The notes under the pieces were generated by a model. The model was not told where the DNA came from. It searched no databases and was given only the letters and a program-made list of their open reading frames with translations. 64,000 nt of DNA from the NCBI GenBank assembly GCA_015491865.1, contig WFVD01000015.1:186001-250000 (forward strand), read 5' to 3'. The position numbers were made by a program, and so were the translations under genes. Source of the stretch: Gammaproteobacteria bacterium (GTDB lineage Bacteria; Pseudomonadota; Gammaproteobacteria; SZUA-140). Every line of letters starts with the position of its first letter. The first letter of the stretch is position 1. Below are positions 29,525 through 41,192 of the stretch, in pieces.

Positions 29525-29548
29525 CCGATCTCAATATAAACCACTAAA

Positions 29549-29579
29549 CAAGCCCTGCTCACTGCCGGGCTTGTTTTTT
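29549..29579 (+). terminator. Intrinsic terminator after the second hsp20 gene
   Basis: CAAGCCC and GGGCTTG form a 7-bp stem around an 11-base loop, followed by six T residues. Confidence 0.9.
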
Positions 29580-29634
29580 AACTGCTTAAGCGACAGGTTC
29601 ATGAGCTGAGGTGCTCTACCCATAACAGGAGGTA

Positions 29635-30168
29635 ATGATGAATACAGAGAAGACAGACAACGATAAAGATGACGAGAGTCGATTTATACTGGGCTACGAA
29701 AAATTCCTGCAGCGAGCAGAGCAGACACTGCTCACGACAACCAGGCGAACAGAAGGTGCATTAAAACATGCGCTTGAAGTGGCAAAAGAAAAGGCTATAG
29801 CGCTGGGTGAACTAACTCAGGAAGAGGCCGAAAAGATCCATGGGTTTGTTACCCGCGATCTCCACGCTGCCGGAGAGCATCTGGCAGCGAAGGAACGCGC
29901 AATCACTGACTGGCTTCATCTCGGGGTGCTTGTGGTCGAAAAAACGTTATTAAACCGTTTTACAGCCCTCTCGCAAGCGGCTAAATTAGAGCTGGTTCAT
30001 CTGAAAAAAGCCAAACAGAGACTGGATGAGTGGCATACCGGAGAGATCACTACCATCGGCACGCTCTGCTGTACAAACTGTGGTAAGCAGATTCATTTTG
30101 AGCATGTCGGCCGTATTCCTCCCTGCCCTGACTGCCACGCCACCATTTTTAAACGTGTAAGGACATAG
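29635..30168 (+). CDS. Zinc-ribbon protein of the DUF1451/YbeL family
   Basis: A 177-residue protein with a helical N-terminal region (about residues 15-140) and a C-terminal rubredoxin-like zinc ribbon with ligands in CCTNCGK and CPDCHA (about 150-172, GKQIHFEHVGRIPPCPDC). This matches the E. coli YbeL layout, function unknown. AGGAGG lies just upstream of two consecutive ATG codons (29635 and 29638). It follows the hsp20 pair, but a terminator separates them. Confidence 0.85.
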   Translation: MMNTEKTDNDKDDESRFILGYEKFLQRAEQTLLTTTRRTEGALKHALEVAKEKAIALGELTQEEAEKIHGFVTRDLHAAGEHLAAKERAITDWLHLGVLVVEKTLLNRFTALSQAAKLELVHLKKAKQRLDEWHTGEITTIGTLCCTNCGKQIHFEHVGRIPPCPDCHATIFKRVRT

Positions 30169-30189
30169 ATTAAAGATAAAAGGATAAGA

Positions 30190-30457
30190 TGCAGCCATTC
30201 AATCCACACTACCTGACTCAGCGGACCAGAAACACTATTCATAGTCTGCTGATTATAGCCCTTCACTTTCCTCTCCAAGCCATACAAATCTTGCCGGACA
30301 ATCTGCTAACTTTTTCTTCACCTTGCAGTTTTTTTAAAGGCTTGACCCCATTAAATTCATGCTGGTTGGATTGACCGGGACCTGACTCCACTCCACTTAA
30401 GCGCTTTGCGACAACTCCATCAAAATACTCAGACAAAAAACCCTTTTTCATAGCCAT
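30190..30457 (-). pseudogene. Decayed 5' remnant of an EcoRII C-domain-like restriction endonuclease
   Basis: From the ATG at 30451 (or 30457) the frame reads MKKGFLSEYFDGVVAKRLSG, then VESG and SNQHEFNGVKPLKKL. I recognise this as the N-terminal block of EcoRII-C-like type II restriction endonucleases. The frame then ends. After a shift near residue 50, another frame continues the family pattern (CPARFVWLGEESEGL), followed by stop codons. The rest of the expected roughly 300-residue protein and any methyltransferase are absent. It is probably a degraded leftover of a restriction-modification insertion. The recognition is from memory of the family, so moderate confidence. Confidence 0.5.
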
Positions 30458-30585
30458 TCTCTTCCAATAGTCTCATCTCTCTAATATCATTGTGACCAAC
30501 TAACAAGTCAGATTCAATGTCAATATTAACAGTCGAGAATGAGACACTCAGGGAAATACGAGAAAAAAAGTTCACGTAGGTTATT

Positions 30586-30771
30586 TCAAAGCGCTCTGCT
30601 CTTCATCGCCCCACAACGGCTGCATTTATAAGCAGTGACTAACTTGCCCTGCTTCACATCAAACTGCTTTTGATTTTCGATCACCCACTTGTGGAAACCC
30701 CGACGACAGAGGGTGACACCTTTTGCTTTTTCTGCAGGGTTTTTCTGTTTGAAGGGGAGGATGTCAGCCAT
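30586..30771 (-). CDS. Small conserved hypothetical protein with Cys pair
   Basis: A 61-residue basic protein. It has ADILPFKQK at the N-terminus, TLCRRGFHKWVI (about residues 20-31), QFDVKQGKLVTAYKCSRCG and a C-terminal MKSRAL. The CxxC (about residues 49-52) plus Cys 22 and His 27 could bind one zinc. Similar short proteins occur in proteobacteria without an assigned role. It lies downstream of sucC on the same strand, after a hairpin, in the slot where sucD would be expected. Confidence 0.7.
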   Translation of the reverse strand: MADILPFKQKNPAEKAKGVTLCRRGFHKWVIENQKQFDVKQGKLVTAYKCSRCGAMKSRAL

Positions 30772-30800
30772 GACTCAAAACCAGGGGTCCGGATGGGAGC

Positions 30801-30828
30801 GGGATCAGAGTCTGTTGGCTCTGATCCC
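30801..30828 (-). terminator. Hairpin after sucC
   Basis: GGGATCAGAG and CTCTGATCCC form a perfect 10-bp stem with an eight-base loop, 11 bases after the sucC stop. No T-run follows on the minus strand. It may protect the 3' end of the suc transcript or cause Rho-independent pausing. Confidence 0.65.
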
Positions 30829-30838
30829 AATCATTAAA

Positions 30839-32008
30839 CTAGTGGGTAGCAGCAACCGCTTCAACGATTTTAGTTGCTGACTCTTTCAGCCCTTTGGCCG
30901 CAATAATATCCAGCCCACTCTCTTCCAGTAGTTCAAGTCCACGGGCGGCGTTATTACCTTCGAGATGCACCACGACCGGCACCTGAATCCCGACCTCCTT
31001 GATCGCACCGATCACCCCTTCGGCAATCATGTCACAACGCACGATACCACCAAAGATGTTGACCAGTACCCCTTTGACTTTATCGTCTGACAGAATAATC
31101 TTAAACGCTTCGGCAACGCGCTCTTTATCTGCGGTGCCACCGACATCCAGAAAGTTAGCCGGTTCTCCACCCTGTAGTTTGATCAGGTCCATCGTTGCCA
31201 TCGCAAGCCCGGCACCGTTGACCATGCAACCGATGTTGCCATCGAGTGCAATATAATTTAGATCCCACTCACTCGCATGCGCTTCACGCGCATCTTCCTG
31301 AGTGGCATCACGTAGCGCCTGCAACTCTTTATGGCGATAGAGCGCATTGTCATCGATATTGATCTTGCCATCCAGGCAGAGGATGTCGCCTGCTTTTGTG
31401 ACCACTAATGGGTTGATCTCCATCAGGCTCAGATCTTTCTCTTTAAACAGGCGCACCAGCGCTGTCAACATCTTCACAAACTGGCCAATCTGCTTGCCTT
31501 CCAGACCCAGGCCGAAGGCGAGCTTACGCCCCTGATAGGGGAGCAGGTCACCCATCGGATGGACAGATATTTTAAGGATCTTTTCAGGGGTCTCTTCGGC
31601 GACTTTTTCGATCTCCATGCCGCCTTCGGTGGAAGCCATTACCGTGACACACTTCAATGAGCGATCAACAACCATTCCAAGGTATAGCTCCTGCTCGATA
31701 TCACAGGGGGTTTCAATCATTACCTGATTGATCGGCTGACCTTTGGCATCGGTCTGAAAAGTGACCAGATTGGTGCCAAGCATCGACCTGACTGCATCAA
31801 TCACCTCAGCCTTACTATCGGTGATTTTAACACCTCCGGCCTTACCGCGACCGCCTGCATGTACCTGCGCCTTGACTACCCAGCGAGTTCCGCCTAAAGC
31901 ATCAAGTGCTTCATCTGCCGCATCAGCGTTATCAATGACTCGGTTACTGGGAACAGCAATGCCATATTCTGCAAACAGTGCTTTGGCCTGGTATTCATGT
32001 AGATTCAT
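30839..32008 (-). CDS. sucC: Succinyl-CoA synthetase (ADP-forming) beta subunit
   Basis: A 389-residue ATP-grasp protein, full length. Features: [17 protein letters not shown], the ATP-binding [12 protein letters not shown] (about residues 50-61), [19 protein letters not shown] (about 197-215) and the phosphohistidine-interacting [11 protein letters not shown] (about 315-325). It converts succinyl-CoA to succinate with ATP formation, but only together with the alpha subunit SucD. sucD normally follows directly; here it does not. Confidence 0.97.
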   Translation of the reverse strand: MNLHEYQAKALFAEYGIAVPSNRVIDNADAADEALDALGGTRWVVKAQVHAGGRGKAGGVKITDSKAEVIDAVRSMLGTNLVTFQTDAKGQPINQVMIETPCDIEQELYLGMVVDRSLKCVTVMASTEGGMEIEKVAEETPEKILKISVHPMGDLLPYQGRKLAFGLGLEGKQIGQFVKMLTALVRLFKEKDLSLMEINPLVVTKAGDILCLDGKINIDDNALYRHKELQALRDATQEDAREAHASEWDLNYIALDGNIGCMVNGAGLAMATMDLIKLQGGEPANFLDVGGTADKERVAEAFKIILSDDKVKGVLVNIFGGIVRCDMIAEGVIGAIKEVGIQVPVVVHLEGNNAARGLELLEESGLDIIAAKGLKESATKIVEAVAATH

Positions 32009-32112
32009 GGATCGATTCCTTATTAACTATCATCTCTATGATTCAGTTCTCATTCTGCTACTGGGCACGACCACAGGGAGTCCTTGTGAGGGGGGCTCCA
32101 GTAGCGGCGAAT

Positions 32113-33555
<1,443 letters not shown>

Positions 33556-33596
33556 TTAGCAGCCCTCTCCCTTATTTAAGCTGTTATAAAAAGCGA

Positions 33597-34820
33597 TTAA
33601 ACTTCTAATAACATGCGTGCAGGATCTTCAAGCATTTCCTTAATCTTCACCAGAAACTGCACCGCCTCTCTGCCATCAATCAAACGGTGGTCATACGAAT
33701 GTGCAAGATACATCATCGGTAACACCACCACCTCACCATTTTCCACCATGGCCCGCTCCTGAATCTTATGCATGCCGAGAATACCACTCTGCGGTGGATT
33801 GATTATTGGCGTTGACAGCATCGAACCAAACACACCTCCGTTGGTAATGGTAAAGGTGCCGCCGGTAATATCCTCTATCCCCAGCGATTTATTCTGCGCC
33901 TTTTCTGCATACTCTCTGATCTTTGCTTCAATCTCGGCCATGCTCATCAGGTCGGCATCACGCAGAATCGGTACCACCAAGCCACGCGGTGAACTGACAG
34001 CTATGCCGATGTCGTAAAAACCGTGATAGATCACATCATTGCCTTCAATCGAGGCGTTGACCCCAGGCACCTGCTTTAACGCTTCAACCGTTGCCTTGAC
34101 GAAAAAGGACATAAAGCCGAGGCGTACATCGTGAGTTTTTTCAAACAGGTCTCGATTGCGGGCACGTAGCTCCATCACCGGCTTCATATTCACTTCATTA
34201 AAGGTGGTTAGCATGGCAGCGTTGTGTTGCGCTTCAACTAGGCGCTCTGCCACACGTGCGCGCAGACGACTCATCGGCACCCGTTTTTCCGGACGACCGT
34301 CAACGTTATCCGTTACCGCCTGTGTGGTAACTGCCGGCTTAGCGGCACTCTCCGGCTCGGGCACTCTGGCTGCTGGCGCGCTATTAATCACCTTAAGGAC
34401 ATCTTCTTTAAGGATACGGCCACCTTTGCCACTGCCCGTTACCTGGGTGGAATCAATACCTTTTTCAGCCATCAGTTTGCGCGCAGCAGGGGCGATGGCA
34501 ACATCCGTCGCCTCACTTTTATCACCGCTTTCAGTCGCTGCAGGCTGAGCCGTTTCTGTTGCTGCTGGTTTTTCCGCGACAGCACCCGCTTCAATGCGAG
34601 CCAGTAACTGTTCAGATAAAACGGTCGCCCCTTCATTTTCGATAATCTCAGTGAGTACACCATCTTCTGGTGCCGGCACTTCAAACACCACCTTGTCGGT
34701 TTCGATCTCCGCCAGCACTTCATCCCGTTTAACCTGATCACCCGGCTGTTTATGCCAGGCGATCACTGAGCCGTCGGCCACCGATTCAGGAAAGCCAGGT
34801 ACCTTTACATCAATTGCCAT
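33597..34820 (-). CDS. sucB: Dihydrolipoyl succinyltransferase (E2 of oxoglutarate dehydrogenase)
   Basis: A 407-residue protein from the ATG at 34820. It has an N-terminal lipoyl domain with the modified Lys in [15 protein letters not shown] (about residue 43), an Ala/Pro-rich linker and a peripheral-subunit-binding domain ([14 protein letters not shown], about 110-145). The C-terminal acyltransferase domain has catalytic [12 protein letters not shown] (about 375-386). It forms the core of the complex with SucA and LpdA. Confidence 0.97.
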   Translation of the reverse strand: MAIDVKVPGFPESVADGSVIAWHKQPGDQVKRDEVLAEIETDKVVFEVPAPEDGVLTEIIENEGATVLSEQLLARIEAGAVAEKPAATETAQPAATESGDKSEATDVAIAPAARKLMAEKGIDSTQVTGSGKGGRILKEDVLKVINSAPAARVPEPESAAKPAVTTQAVTDNVDGRPEKRVPMSRLRARVAERLVEAQHNAAMLTTFNEVNMKPVMELRARNRDLFEKTHDVRLGFMSFFVKATVEALKQVPGVNASIEGNDVIYHGFYDIGIAVSSPRGLVVPILRDADLMSMAEIEAKIREYAEKAQNKSLGIEDITGGTFTITNGGVFGSMLSTPIINPPQSGILGMHKIQERAMVENGEVVVLPMMYLAHSYDHRLIDGREAVQFLVKIKEMLEDPARMLLEV

Positions 34821-34876
34821 CACGCTTCCTTTTTAAAGTTAAAGTTGATGCAGCTTAAAGTTGTTCCAGCATCTAG

Positions 34877-37756
34877 TCATGTTGATACCGCTGGTGGTTC
34901 GCCCAGTGCATCGTCGAGCAGATCCTGCAACTGTTTAATATGGAGTGGCATATAGCCCACCGCCGGCGCTGCCGAAAAAGGGCGCCCGGCATATTCAAGA
35001 TAGAACGCCTTACCCAACACTGTTCTCATGTGATGCTGACTTGAGAACCACGCCCCCTGATTCATCGGCTCTTCCTGACACCAGATAAATTTCGTCGCAT
35101 TCGGGTAGCGTTCAAGTTCTACTTTTAGCGCATCTTTGGGAAAAGGGTATAGCTGCTCAATACGAATCACAGCCACATCATCGCGCCCATCCTGCTGGCG
35201 CCGGTCAAAAATATCGTAATAGACTTTGCCACTACAGATAACGACCCGCTTTACTTTACGCTCATCCAGTGCTTCTGTCTCTGGGATCACGGTCTGGAAA
35301 TGACCGTCACAGAGGTCTTCTAACGAGTTAACCGCACGCCGATGGCGCAGTAGACTCTTGGGTGTCATGACGATCAACGGCTTGCGGCATTTCATTAACA
35401 TCTGACGACGTAACAGATGAAACATCTGAGCTGGGGTCGTCGGGGCACACACCTGCATATTGTGCTGAGCGCAGAGCTGCATGTAGCGCTCCAGACGCGC
35501 CGAGGAGTGCTCTGGCCCCTGCCCTTCATAACCGTGAGGCAACAACATCACCAACCCACTCAGCCGCCCCCATTTTTGTTCACCCGCACTAATAAACTGG
35601 TCAATCACAACCTGTGCATTATTGGCAAAATCACCAAACTGCGCCTCCCAGATCGTCAGGGTATTGGGGTCTGTGGTGGAGTAACCGTACTCAAATGCCA
35701 GCACCGCCTCCTCTGACAGAAGCGAATTGATCACCAGAAAGTTGACCGGCTTCACATCGCTCTCATCACTCAGATGACGCAGCGGTACGTGTGTCTCACC
35801 ATTTTGCTGGTTATAGAGCACCGCATGGCGGTGAAAAAAAGTACCACGCCCACAATCCTGCCCTGAGAGCCGTACACTAAAGCCATCTTCCAGTAACGTG
35901 GCATAAGCCATGGTTTCAGCAAAGCCCCAATCGACCGGCAATGCGCCGGCTGCCATTTTATGACGGCTCTCAAAGATTTTGTTCACATTTTTATGAAGCA
36001 CAAAGCCATCGGGCAACTGATGCATCTTCTCCGCATATTCGCGTAATTTCACCAGTTCAATTCGGGTATCAACCGGCAGTGTGATGTCGCCATTCAGATA
36101 GGGCTGCCAGTCAAAAGTGTAGGGGTTTTTAACCTCTTCGTCACGAATATATTCCGGCACGACGCCATCACCGGCATCAAGCGCATCACGAAATCGAATC
36201 ATAAATGCGGCGGCTTCTTCTTCATCAACGACCCCTTCGCGGACGAGCGTTTCGGCATAGAGCGCCCGCGTTGTTTTCATCGCCTTGATGCGTTGATACA
36301 TCAGCGGCTGGGTTGCGGAAGGCTCATCCGCCTCACTATGGCCATTGCGGCGATAACAGACCAGATCGATCACCACATCTTTATGAAAGGCCATGCGGTA
36401 ATCTAACGCTATCTGGGTGACAAAAAGCACCGCTTCAGGGTCATCTCCATTGACATGCAGGATAGGGGCGTTGACCATCTTTGCCACGTCGGTGCAGTAC
36501 AATGTTGAGCGTGAATCTTTTTGATTACTGGTAGTAAAGCCGACCTGATTATTGATGACGATATGAATCGTCCCTTTGGTGGAATAACCGCGTGACTGAG
36601 ACATGTTAAAGGTCTCCATCACAACTCCCTGGCCTGCAAATGCTGCATCACCATGGATCACGACCGGCACCACCTGGTCACCTTCGTTATCGTTGCGCCC
36701 CGCCTGACGGGCGCGCACAGAACCTTCAACCACTGGCCCTACAATCTCCAGATGCGATGGATTAAAGGCCAGCGCCATATGAACCGGTCCACCGGGCGTG
36801 TTAATGTTGGATGAAAAACCGAGGTGATATTTTACATCGCCCGTTCCTTCACTATTATTCTTCGCCTTGCCCTCAAACTCTAAAAAGAGGTCTGCCGGGT
36901 TTTTACCCATAATATTGATCAACACATTCAACCGACCACGGTGTGCCATGCCAACAGTGATCTCTTTGACACCGTGGCTACCACCCCGTTTTACAATCTT
37001 GTCCAACATTGGAATCAGGGACTCAGCCCCTTCTAGCGAAAAACGTTTCTGCCCGGTATATTTTGTATGCAGGTAGCGCTCCAGCCCTTCTGCGGCGGTA
37101 ATACGATCGAGTAGCTGTTTTTTTGCTTCATCCGAGAAAGTACCGGGGCCGTAGCCCGCCTCTACTCGCTGCATAATCCAGTGGCGTTCATCTGCATCTG
37201 CAATATGCATATATTCGACCCCGATGTTGCCGCAGTAGAGCCGTTTAAGCTGCTCAACAATATCTTTTAGCGCTGCGCGCTGCTTCCCATCAACCATCAG
37301 TGAACCGGTCTGGAAAGTGGTATCAAGATCCTGTTCAGAAAGACCGTAATGTGCGAGGCGAAGCTCAGCAACTTCCGGCCGCTCGGTCATGCCAAGCGGA
37401 TCAAGCGTTGCCTGAAGGTGGCCAAGAAAACGGTATGAATCGATAAACTGGAGAATCTGCGCCTGCTTTTCGCTCTGCGCGGAACCCGCTGTTGATGGCG
37501 ATGCGGCGGTTACTCGAATCTGCCTCTGCCTGGCTAACTGGCGAAAAGAGTCCTTGATCGCAGTATGCGATAGATCTTTTGTGGTACCGTTAACATTCGG
37601 AAGCGTCTCAAAACGCTCACGCCAGGTATCACTGACTGAGCCAGGGTCTTCCAGGAAGTTTTCGTAAAGCAGCTCCAGGTAAGCGGCATTTCCACCCGCA
37701 AGGTAAGAACTCTCCCATAGCTCATCCAATGATTTCTTGTTGGAACTCCCGTCCAT
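34877..37756 (-). CDS. sucA: 2-oxoglutarate dehydrogenase E1 component
   Basis: A 959-residue thiamine-diphosphate enzyme from the ATG at 37756; an upstream TTG would add six atypical residues. Features: N-terminal LWESSYLAGGNAAYLELLYENF, ITVGMAHRGRLNVLIN (about 255-270), HGDAAFAGQGVVMET (about 370-385), the ThDP/Mg region near VNGDDPEAV and a C-terminal QEEPMNQGAW. It is the first gene of sucA-sucB-lpdA-sucC. It indicates a complete oxidative TCA step, unlike many obligate chemolithoautotrophs. Confidence 0.98.
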   Translation of the reverse strand: MDGSSNKKSLDELWESSYLAGGNAAYLELLYENFLEDPGSVSDTWRERFETLPNVNGTTKDLSHTAIKDSFRQLARQRQIRVTAASPSTAGSAQSEKQAQILQFIDSYRFLGHLQATLDPLGMTERPEVAELRLAHYGLSEQDLDTTFQTGSLMVDGKQRAALKDIVEQLKRLYCGNIGVEYMHIADADERHWIMQRVEAGYGPGTFSDEAKKQLLDRITAAEGLERYLHTKYTGQKRFSLEGAESLIPMLDKIVKRGGSHGVKEITVGMAHRGRLNVLINIMGKNPADLFLEFEGKAKNNSEGTGDVKYHLGFSSNINTPGGPVHMALAFNPSHLEIVGPVVEGSVRARQAGRNDNEGDQVVPVVIHGDAAFAGQGVVMETFNMSQSRGYSTKGTIHIVINNQVGFTTSNQKDSRSTLYCTDVAKMVNAPILHVNGDDPEAVLFVTQIALDYRMAFHKDVVIDLVCYRRNGHSEADEPSATQPLMYQRIKAMKTTRALYAETLVREGVVDEEEAAAFMIRFRDALDAGDGVVPEYIRDEEVKNPYTFDWQPYLNGDITLPVDTRIELVKLREYAEKMHQLPDGFVLHKNVNKIFESRHKMAAGALPVDWGFAETMAYATLLEDGFSVRLSGQDCGRGTFFHRHAVLYNQQNGETHVPLRHLSDESDVKPVNFLVINSLLSEEAVLAFEYGYSTTDPNTLTIWEAQFGDFANNAQVVIDQFISAGEQKWGRLSGLVMLLPHGYEGQGPEHSSARLERYMQLCAQHNMQVCAPTTPAQMFHLLRRQMLMKCRKPLIVMTPKSLLRHRRAVNSLEDLCDGHFQTVIPETEALDERKVKRVVICSGKVYYDIFDRRQQDGRDDVAVIRIEQLYPFPKDALKVELERYPNATKFIWCQEEPMNQGAWFSSQHHMRTVLGKAFYLEYAGRPFSAAPAVGYMPLHIKQLQDLLDDALGEPPAVST

Positions 37757-37884
37757 TTTCCACCCACAATGCAAAACTGATCTATTTTAAGACGCAACCT
37801 TAAGTAATGTCGGTAAGCGTCAGGATTTCTATAGTCTTCTAATGATTATCGCTATTTTATGATGATGAAAGCGTAAAAAGGGGA

Positions 37885-38175
37885 TTAATCTTCTTCAGCC
37901 GTCCACTTCTGCAGGGCTTCAATAATCTTTCCCGCCTGCTCTTTACTGGAAATATTAAATTTCGACTTCTGCATATATTCACCATTACGCTTCTGGTAAC
38001 GGCGAATTGTGTATCGTGTCTGGCTATACTCCTCTTTGCGTTTGTCCCAGTCCTGATACTTAAAGATGATTGTTGACCAGGCCCCTTTTGTTAACACCTG
38101 TTTGTCGAGCTGTTTTACCAGGTCGATGCCATCTTCTGAGTAATCTATTGTGATCTCGTCCACTGTTTCAGCCAT
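37885..38175 (-). CDS. Conserved hypothetical protein, 96 residues
   Basis: Not recognised with confidence. It has an acidic N-terminus (ETVDEITIDYSEDG), a strand-rich centre with WSTIIFKYQDWDKRKEEYSQ and RYTIRRYQKRNGEYMQKSKF, and a C-terminal helix EQAGKIIEALQKW. The strand-strand-helix pattern with a DWD motif recalls PC4-like single-strand nucleic-acid binders, but that is speculation. It stands alone upstream of the lipoprotein gene on the same strand. Confidence 0.7.
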   Translation of the reverse strand: MAETVDEITIDYSEDGIDLVKQLDKQVLTKGAWSTIIFKYQDWDKRKEEYSQTRYTIRRYQKRNGEYMQKSKFNISSKEQAGKIIEALQKWTAEED

Positions 38176-38260
38176 ACTTCCTCCAGGTTAATATCAGGCG
38201 CTCTGTCGCCCTGATCAGTCAGCACAAATACCATGCCTATCTGTTTCCAGTTCCGTGCCG

Positions 38261-38602
38261 CTACTGCTTCATATAATAGGCACCTGATTTATAAATCAGT
38301 TTGCGACGGTCTGATGATACTTCAAATTCAACATTAATGGTCTGCCGGGATGTCGGCAGCGCTATTTTTACCTGGCTTCCAATATGCTGGTAAGTCCCCT
38401 GCATCTTCCCACCCTTTTCTGCAAGTACCGTGACCGTATCATCTGAATCAAAGATCAGAGCATCATCGTCATCATTCTCAGGGTTATAGGCCAGCTCCCA
38501 TTTCCCTAAAAGCCAGCCTGTATCCTGCTGACCATCTGCACCACAACCCGCCAGTGTTACCATAAAAATGGCGGCCAGTAGCCACCCCAAACCTTGCTTC
38601 AT
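38261..38602 (-). CDS. Small lipoprotein of unknown function
   Basis: A 113-residue protein from the ATG at 38602. A signal peptide ends in lipobox LAGC (about residues 17-20). The mature domain is small and beta-rich: WLLGKWELAYNPENDDDD, TYQHIGSQVKIALP, FEVSSDRRKLIYKSGAYYMK, lipocalin- or META-like in feel but unassigned. It follows the DUF1631 gene by 13 bases, so it is likely co-transcribed. Confidence 0.75.
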   Translation of the reverse strand: MKQGLGWLLAAIFMVTLAGCGADGQQDTGWLLGKWELAYNPENDDDDALIFDSDDTVTVLAEKGGKMQGTYQHIGSQVKIALPTSRQTINVEFEVSSDRRKLIYKSGAYYMKQ

Positions 38603-38615
38603 TATTACCATTCCT

Positions 38616-41054
38616 CTAGCTAGCTAGCTGCATAATTTTTGTAAATACACTATCAAATGCCCGATCAAATAGCGGCAGTTCCTCAATAACCCTTGCGTTT
38701 CCCTGGCGGAACTCCTCCGCCAGCCCGTAATAAGATTTTTCTGCAACCACCTGGTAGCGCCAGTTCACAAAGGCGTAGTGGGTAAACTCATCCCCTTTCC
38801 AGGCCAATTTAGTGCGCCGCCTCTCCCCTTTTTCATCCTGCAGCTCAACCCACGCTCCCACTTCCAGCGCGGCAACCTGCACCGTAAATCTGTCATCTAT
38901 CCGTGGACCGTGCTCCTCTTCCTGTACAATCCCCATCGCTTCCATCATCTTTTTAAATTCGCCACTATCATTATTCTCAGACGGGGAAAGAGAGAGTTCT
39001 TCATTTTTTGTTAGCTCATCAACGGGAAGGTCAAGCTCATCCGCCAGATCCCTCAACAGGCAATCAATTTCATCAACCGGCTGCGGTTTGAGCACAGCCT
39101 CTGCCAGGGGCTGCGACGACAGGGTGGCAGTCGAAATATTTGCAATATGATAACGCTCTATCTCCTGAATAACACCCTGCATCTGCGCTTCAGTATAACC
39201 GATCATCGCCAGCCCTTCTCTTACCTCGTCGATGATCACCGGTATCACCGCTAACAGCTTTTTTTTCCCACTGGCGGTTTTCGGCGGATCCATACTCCAG
39301 ACCAGGTCGCCTATCATCTGCTCAGCACGCTGAAAGGCTTCGCTATCGCACCCCTCTTTATCGATGATGGTCGATAACACCTCACGCCAGCGACCCATCA
39401 GAAATGCCTTGATCTCTTCCGGGACCTTTCGATGCAGTAACTTCCCAGCGATTATTTCTGCAGTATTTTTATGCGCCTTCGCAGCACGACTGTTTTTCTC
39501 TGCCCTTTTACCAATCTCCTGATGAACCTGGTGAAAACCGGCATTATGCTCATCCATAAAGGCAGTCAAATCTGCCAGGCAGGTTTCAAAAAGTTCAACA
39601 TCCCCCTGAAACTCATGCATCAGACACATCACAATCGATTCAATTTTTTTATAGACCAGATCACTGCTCTTTTCACCTTCTACTACAGCATTAACCGTCT
39701 GTCCGGCAATCGTTAGCTGGTTCAATAGCACCCTTGCAGGATGCTCTTTCTGGGAGAAAAATACGCGGTCAATGATCGCTACTTTCAATACGGGAATCTG
39801 TAACCGGCCAAGCAGCGCTTTCACATTATCGGGAAGGTGCTCATCACCCATCAAGTCATCAAATATCATATTGATAACATCAATGGTCTCATCATCAAGC
39901 TGGCTTATCCCATCTGAAGAGCCACCTTCACGCCCGCTAAGCTCTGTTTTGATGTGAGCCTTTAACGCCTCACCTGACATCTCAATGCCAGACTCAAACA
40001 GCTCGTTGGTCGCCTGTAAACCAGATAGCGCCTCTATCAACTGTGGTGTGATCGGTGTTGAAACTAATGCCGCCTGCGGCACCGTCCCTGCAACAGCCTC
40101 ACCAGTAAATAGCCCTGCCAGTTGCTGGATACCCTGAAAAGCGTGAGGCAAGGGCATCTCTCCTGCAGTTATTCCCGTTCCGGCACCTTCACTAACACTA
40201 TTAGCCACTCCTTCAACAGGAGCCGTGTACGCTTGCGGCTGTTGAGTAACGCTGCCGGGTGCAGCTGCATGGGTATGATTGCTACTCCCATCCTGGGCGC
40301 TACCCTGCTGCGCTGCTCGTACAGTCGAAGGGTGGTTGACATACTCCGGTGCGGGGCTTTTTTTTACTTTTCTTTTGATCTCAGGCATGACGCCAGCCTG
40401 GGCTAAAATATCATTTAGCTCATCGTAAAGGGAGCCAATAGATTCCAGCAGGCTTCTTTCAAGGGAGCGATAGATGGCCAGCTTGACCTTGATATCAAGC
40501 TCCAGTGGCTGCAGTATCTCTTCAAAGGCACTGCAGATGGTGGCAGAACCAAAGGGCACTCTCCCTTCTTCCATGTCATGCTCAGGCAATAAGCAACTCA
40601 AACGCTGCTCCAGTGCATACAGCTCATCGCTACAGTGCTCAAATATTTTCGAGGTGATCTGCTCAACAACCAGCGACTCCTCTAATTGTGACTCTTCAAC
40701 GAGAGTCAGCGCATCATCCAGATCCTCAATGGAATCGCCATGACGATCACGTTGATTAAGTGCCTGATTAAGTAGCCTCGAATAGCTTAAATGAAACTGT
40801 CTGGCGAGGTTGTCGTGCTCACTGCGTAGCTGGCGCATTGCTTCGCTGTAGCGTTGCGCCTTGGTAAATTCATGAGTGGTCTCCATCAATTTAGTCAGAT
40901 CATTTCTCACCTGCTTGGCCAGCAGTTCAAACACTCTATCGACGTAAGTTTCAGAAGATCTCTGGCACTGTTTTATGAGCGCACGCACCCGTGAGCGAGG
41001 CAGGGTAACTCCTTGCTCTTTTTCTTCGAGAAATGGTTTTTCCTCGTCACTCAT
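38616..41054 (-). CDS. DUF1631 family protein, 812 residues
   Basis: A large, mostly helical soluble protein. The N-terminal part (about residues 20-215) is helical. A Gln/Ala-rich linker follows (about 235-320). The DUF1631 core (about 400-690) contains DLMGDEHLPDNVKALLGRLQIPVLKVAIID and HPARVLLNQL. The C-terminal end (about 730-812, VGAWVELQDEKGERRRTKLAW) resembles a PilZ-like beta-barrel without a clear RxxxR c-di-GMP motif. Function unknown; it occurs in many proteobacteria. It is followed by a lipoprotein gene and preceded by a ParA-like gene. Confidence 0.85.
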   Translation of the reverse strand: MSDEEKPFLEEKEQGVTLPRSRVRALIKQCQRSSETYVDRVFELLAKQVRNDLTKLMETTHEFTKAQRYSEAMRQLRSEHDNLARQFHLSYSRLLNQALNQRDRHGDSIEDLDDALTLVEESQLEESLVVEQITSKIFEHCSDELYALEQRLSCLLPEHDMEEGRVPFGSATICSAFEEILQPLELDIKVKLAIYRSLERSLLESIGSLYDELNDILAQAGVMPEIKRKVKKSPAPEYVNHPSTVRAAQQGSAQDGSSNHTHAAAPGSVTQQPQAYTAPVEGVANSVSEGAGTGITAGEMPLPHAFQGIQQLAGLFTGEAVAGTVPQAALVSTPITPQLIEALSGLQATNELFESGIEMSGEALKAHIKTELSGREGGSSDGISQLDDETIDVINMIFDDLMGDEHLPDNVKALLGRLQIPVLKVAIIDRVFFSQKEHPARVLLNQLTIAGQTVNAVVEGEKSSDLVYKKIESIVMCLMHEFQGDVELFETCLADLTAFMDEHNAGFHQVHQEIGKRAEKNSRAAKAHKNTAEIIAGKLLHRKVPEEIKAFLMGRWREVLSTIIDKEGCDSEAFQRAEQMIGDLVWSMDPPKTASGKKKLLAVIPVIIDEVREGLAMIGYTEAQMQGVIQEIERYHIANISTATLSSQPLAEAVLKPQPVDEIDCLLRDLADELDLPVDELTKNEELSLSPSENNDSGEFKKMMEAMGIVQEEEHGPRIDDRFTVQVAALEVGAWVELQDEKGERRRTKLAWKGDEFTHYAFVNWRYQVVAEKSYYGLAEEFRQGNARVIEELPLFDRAFDSVFTKIMQLAS

Positions 41055-41192
41055 TTACAGCCATTGCCTCGACGCCTGTTTTCATTGAATGATCTGTATA
41101 ACCTTATCGGTTAACTTTAACTTAACTTTAATAAAATCAATTACTAACAAAGTTATTTAGATGCCTTCCCTGGCGCTAAAACAACCGTCCTG

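Noticed and set aside
30093-30287. Separate minus-strand gene of 64 codons starting MYGLERK
   Set aside because: It is better explained as another frame of the decayed endonuclease remnant; no ribosome site.
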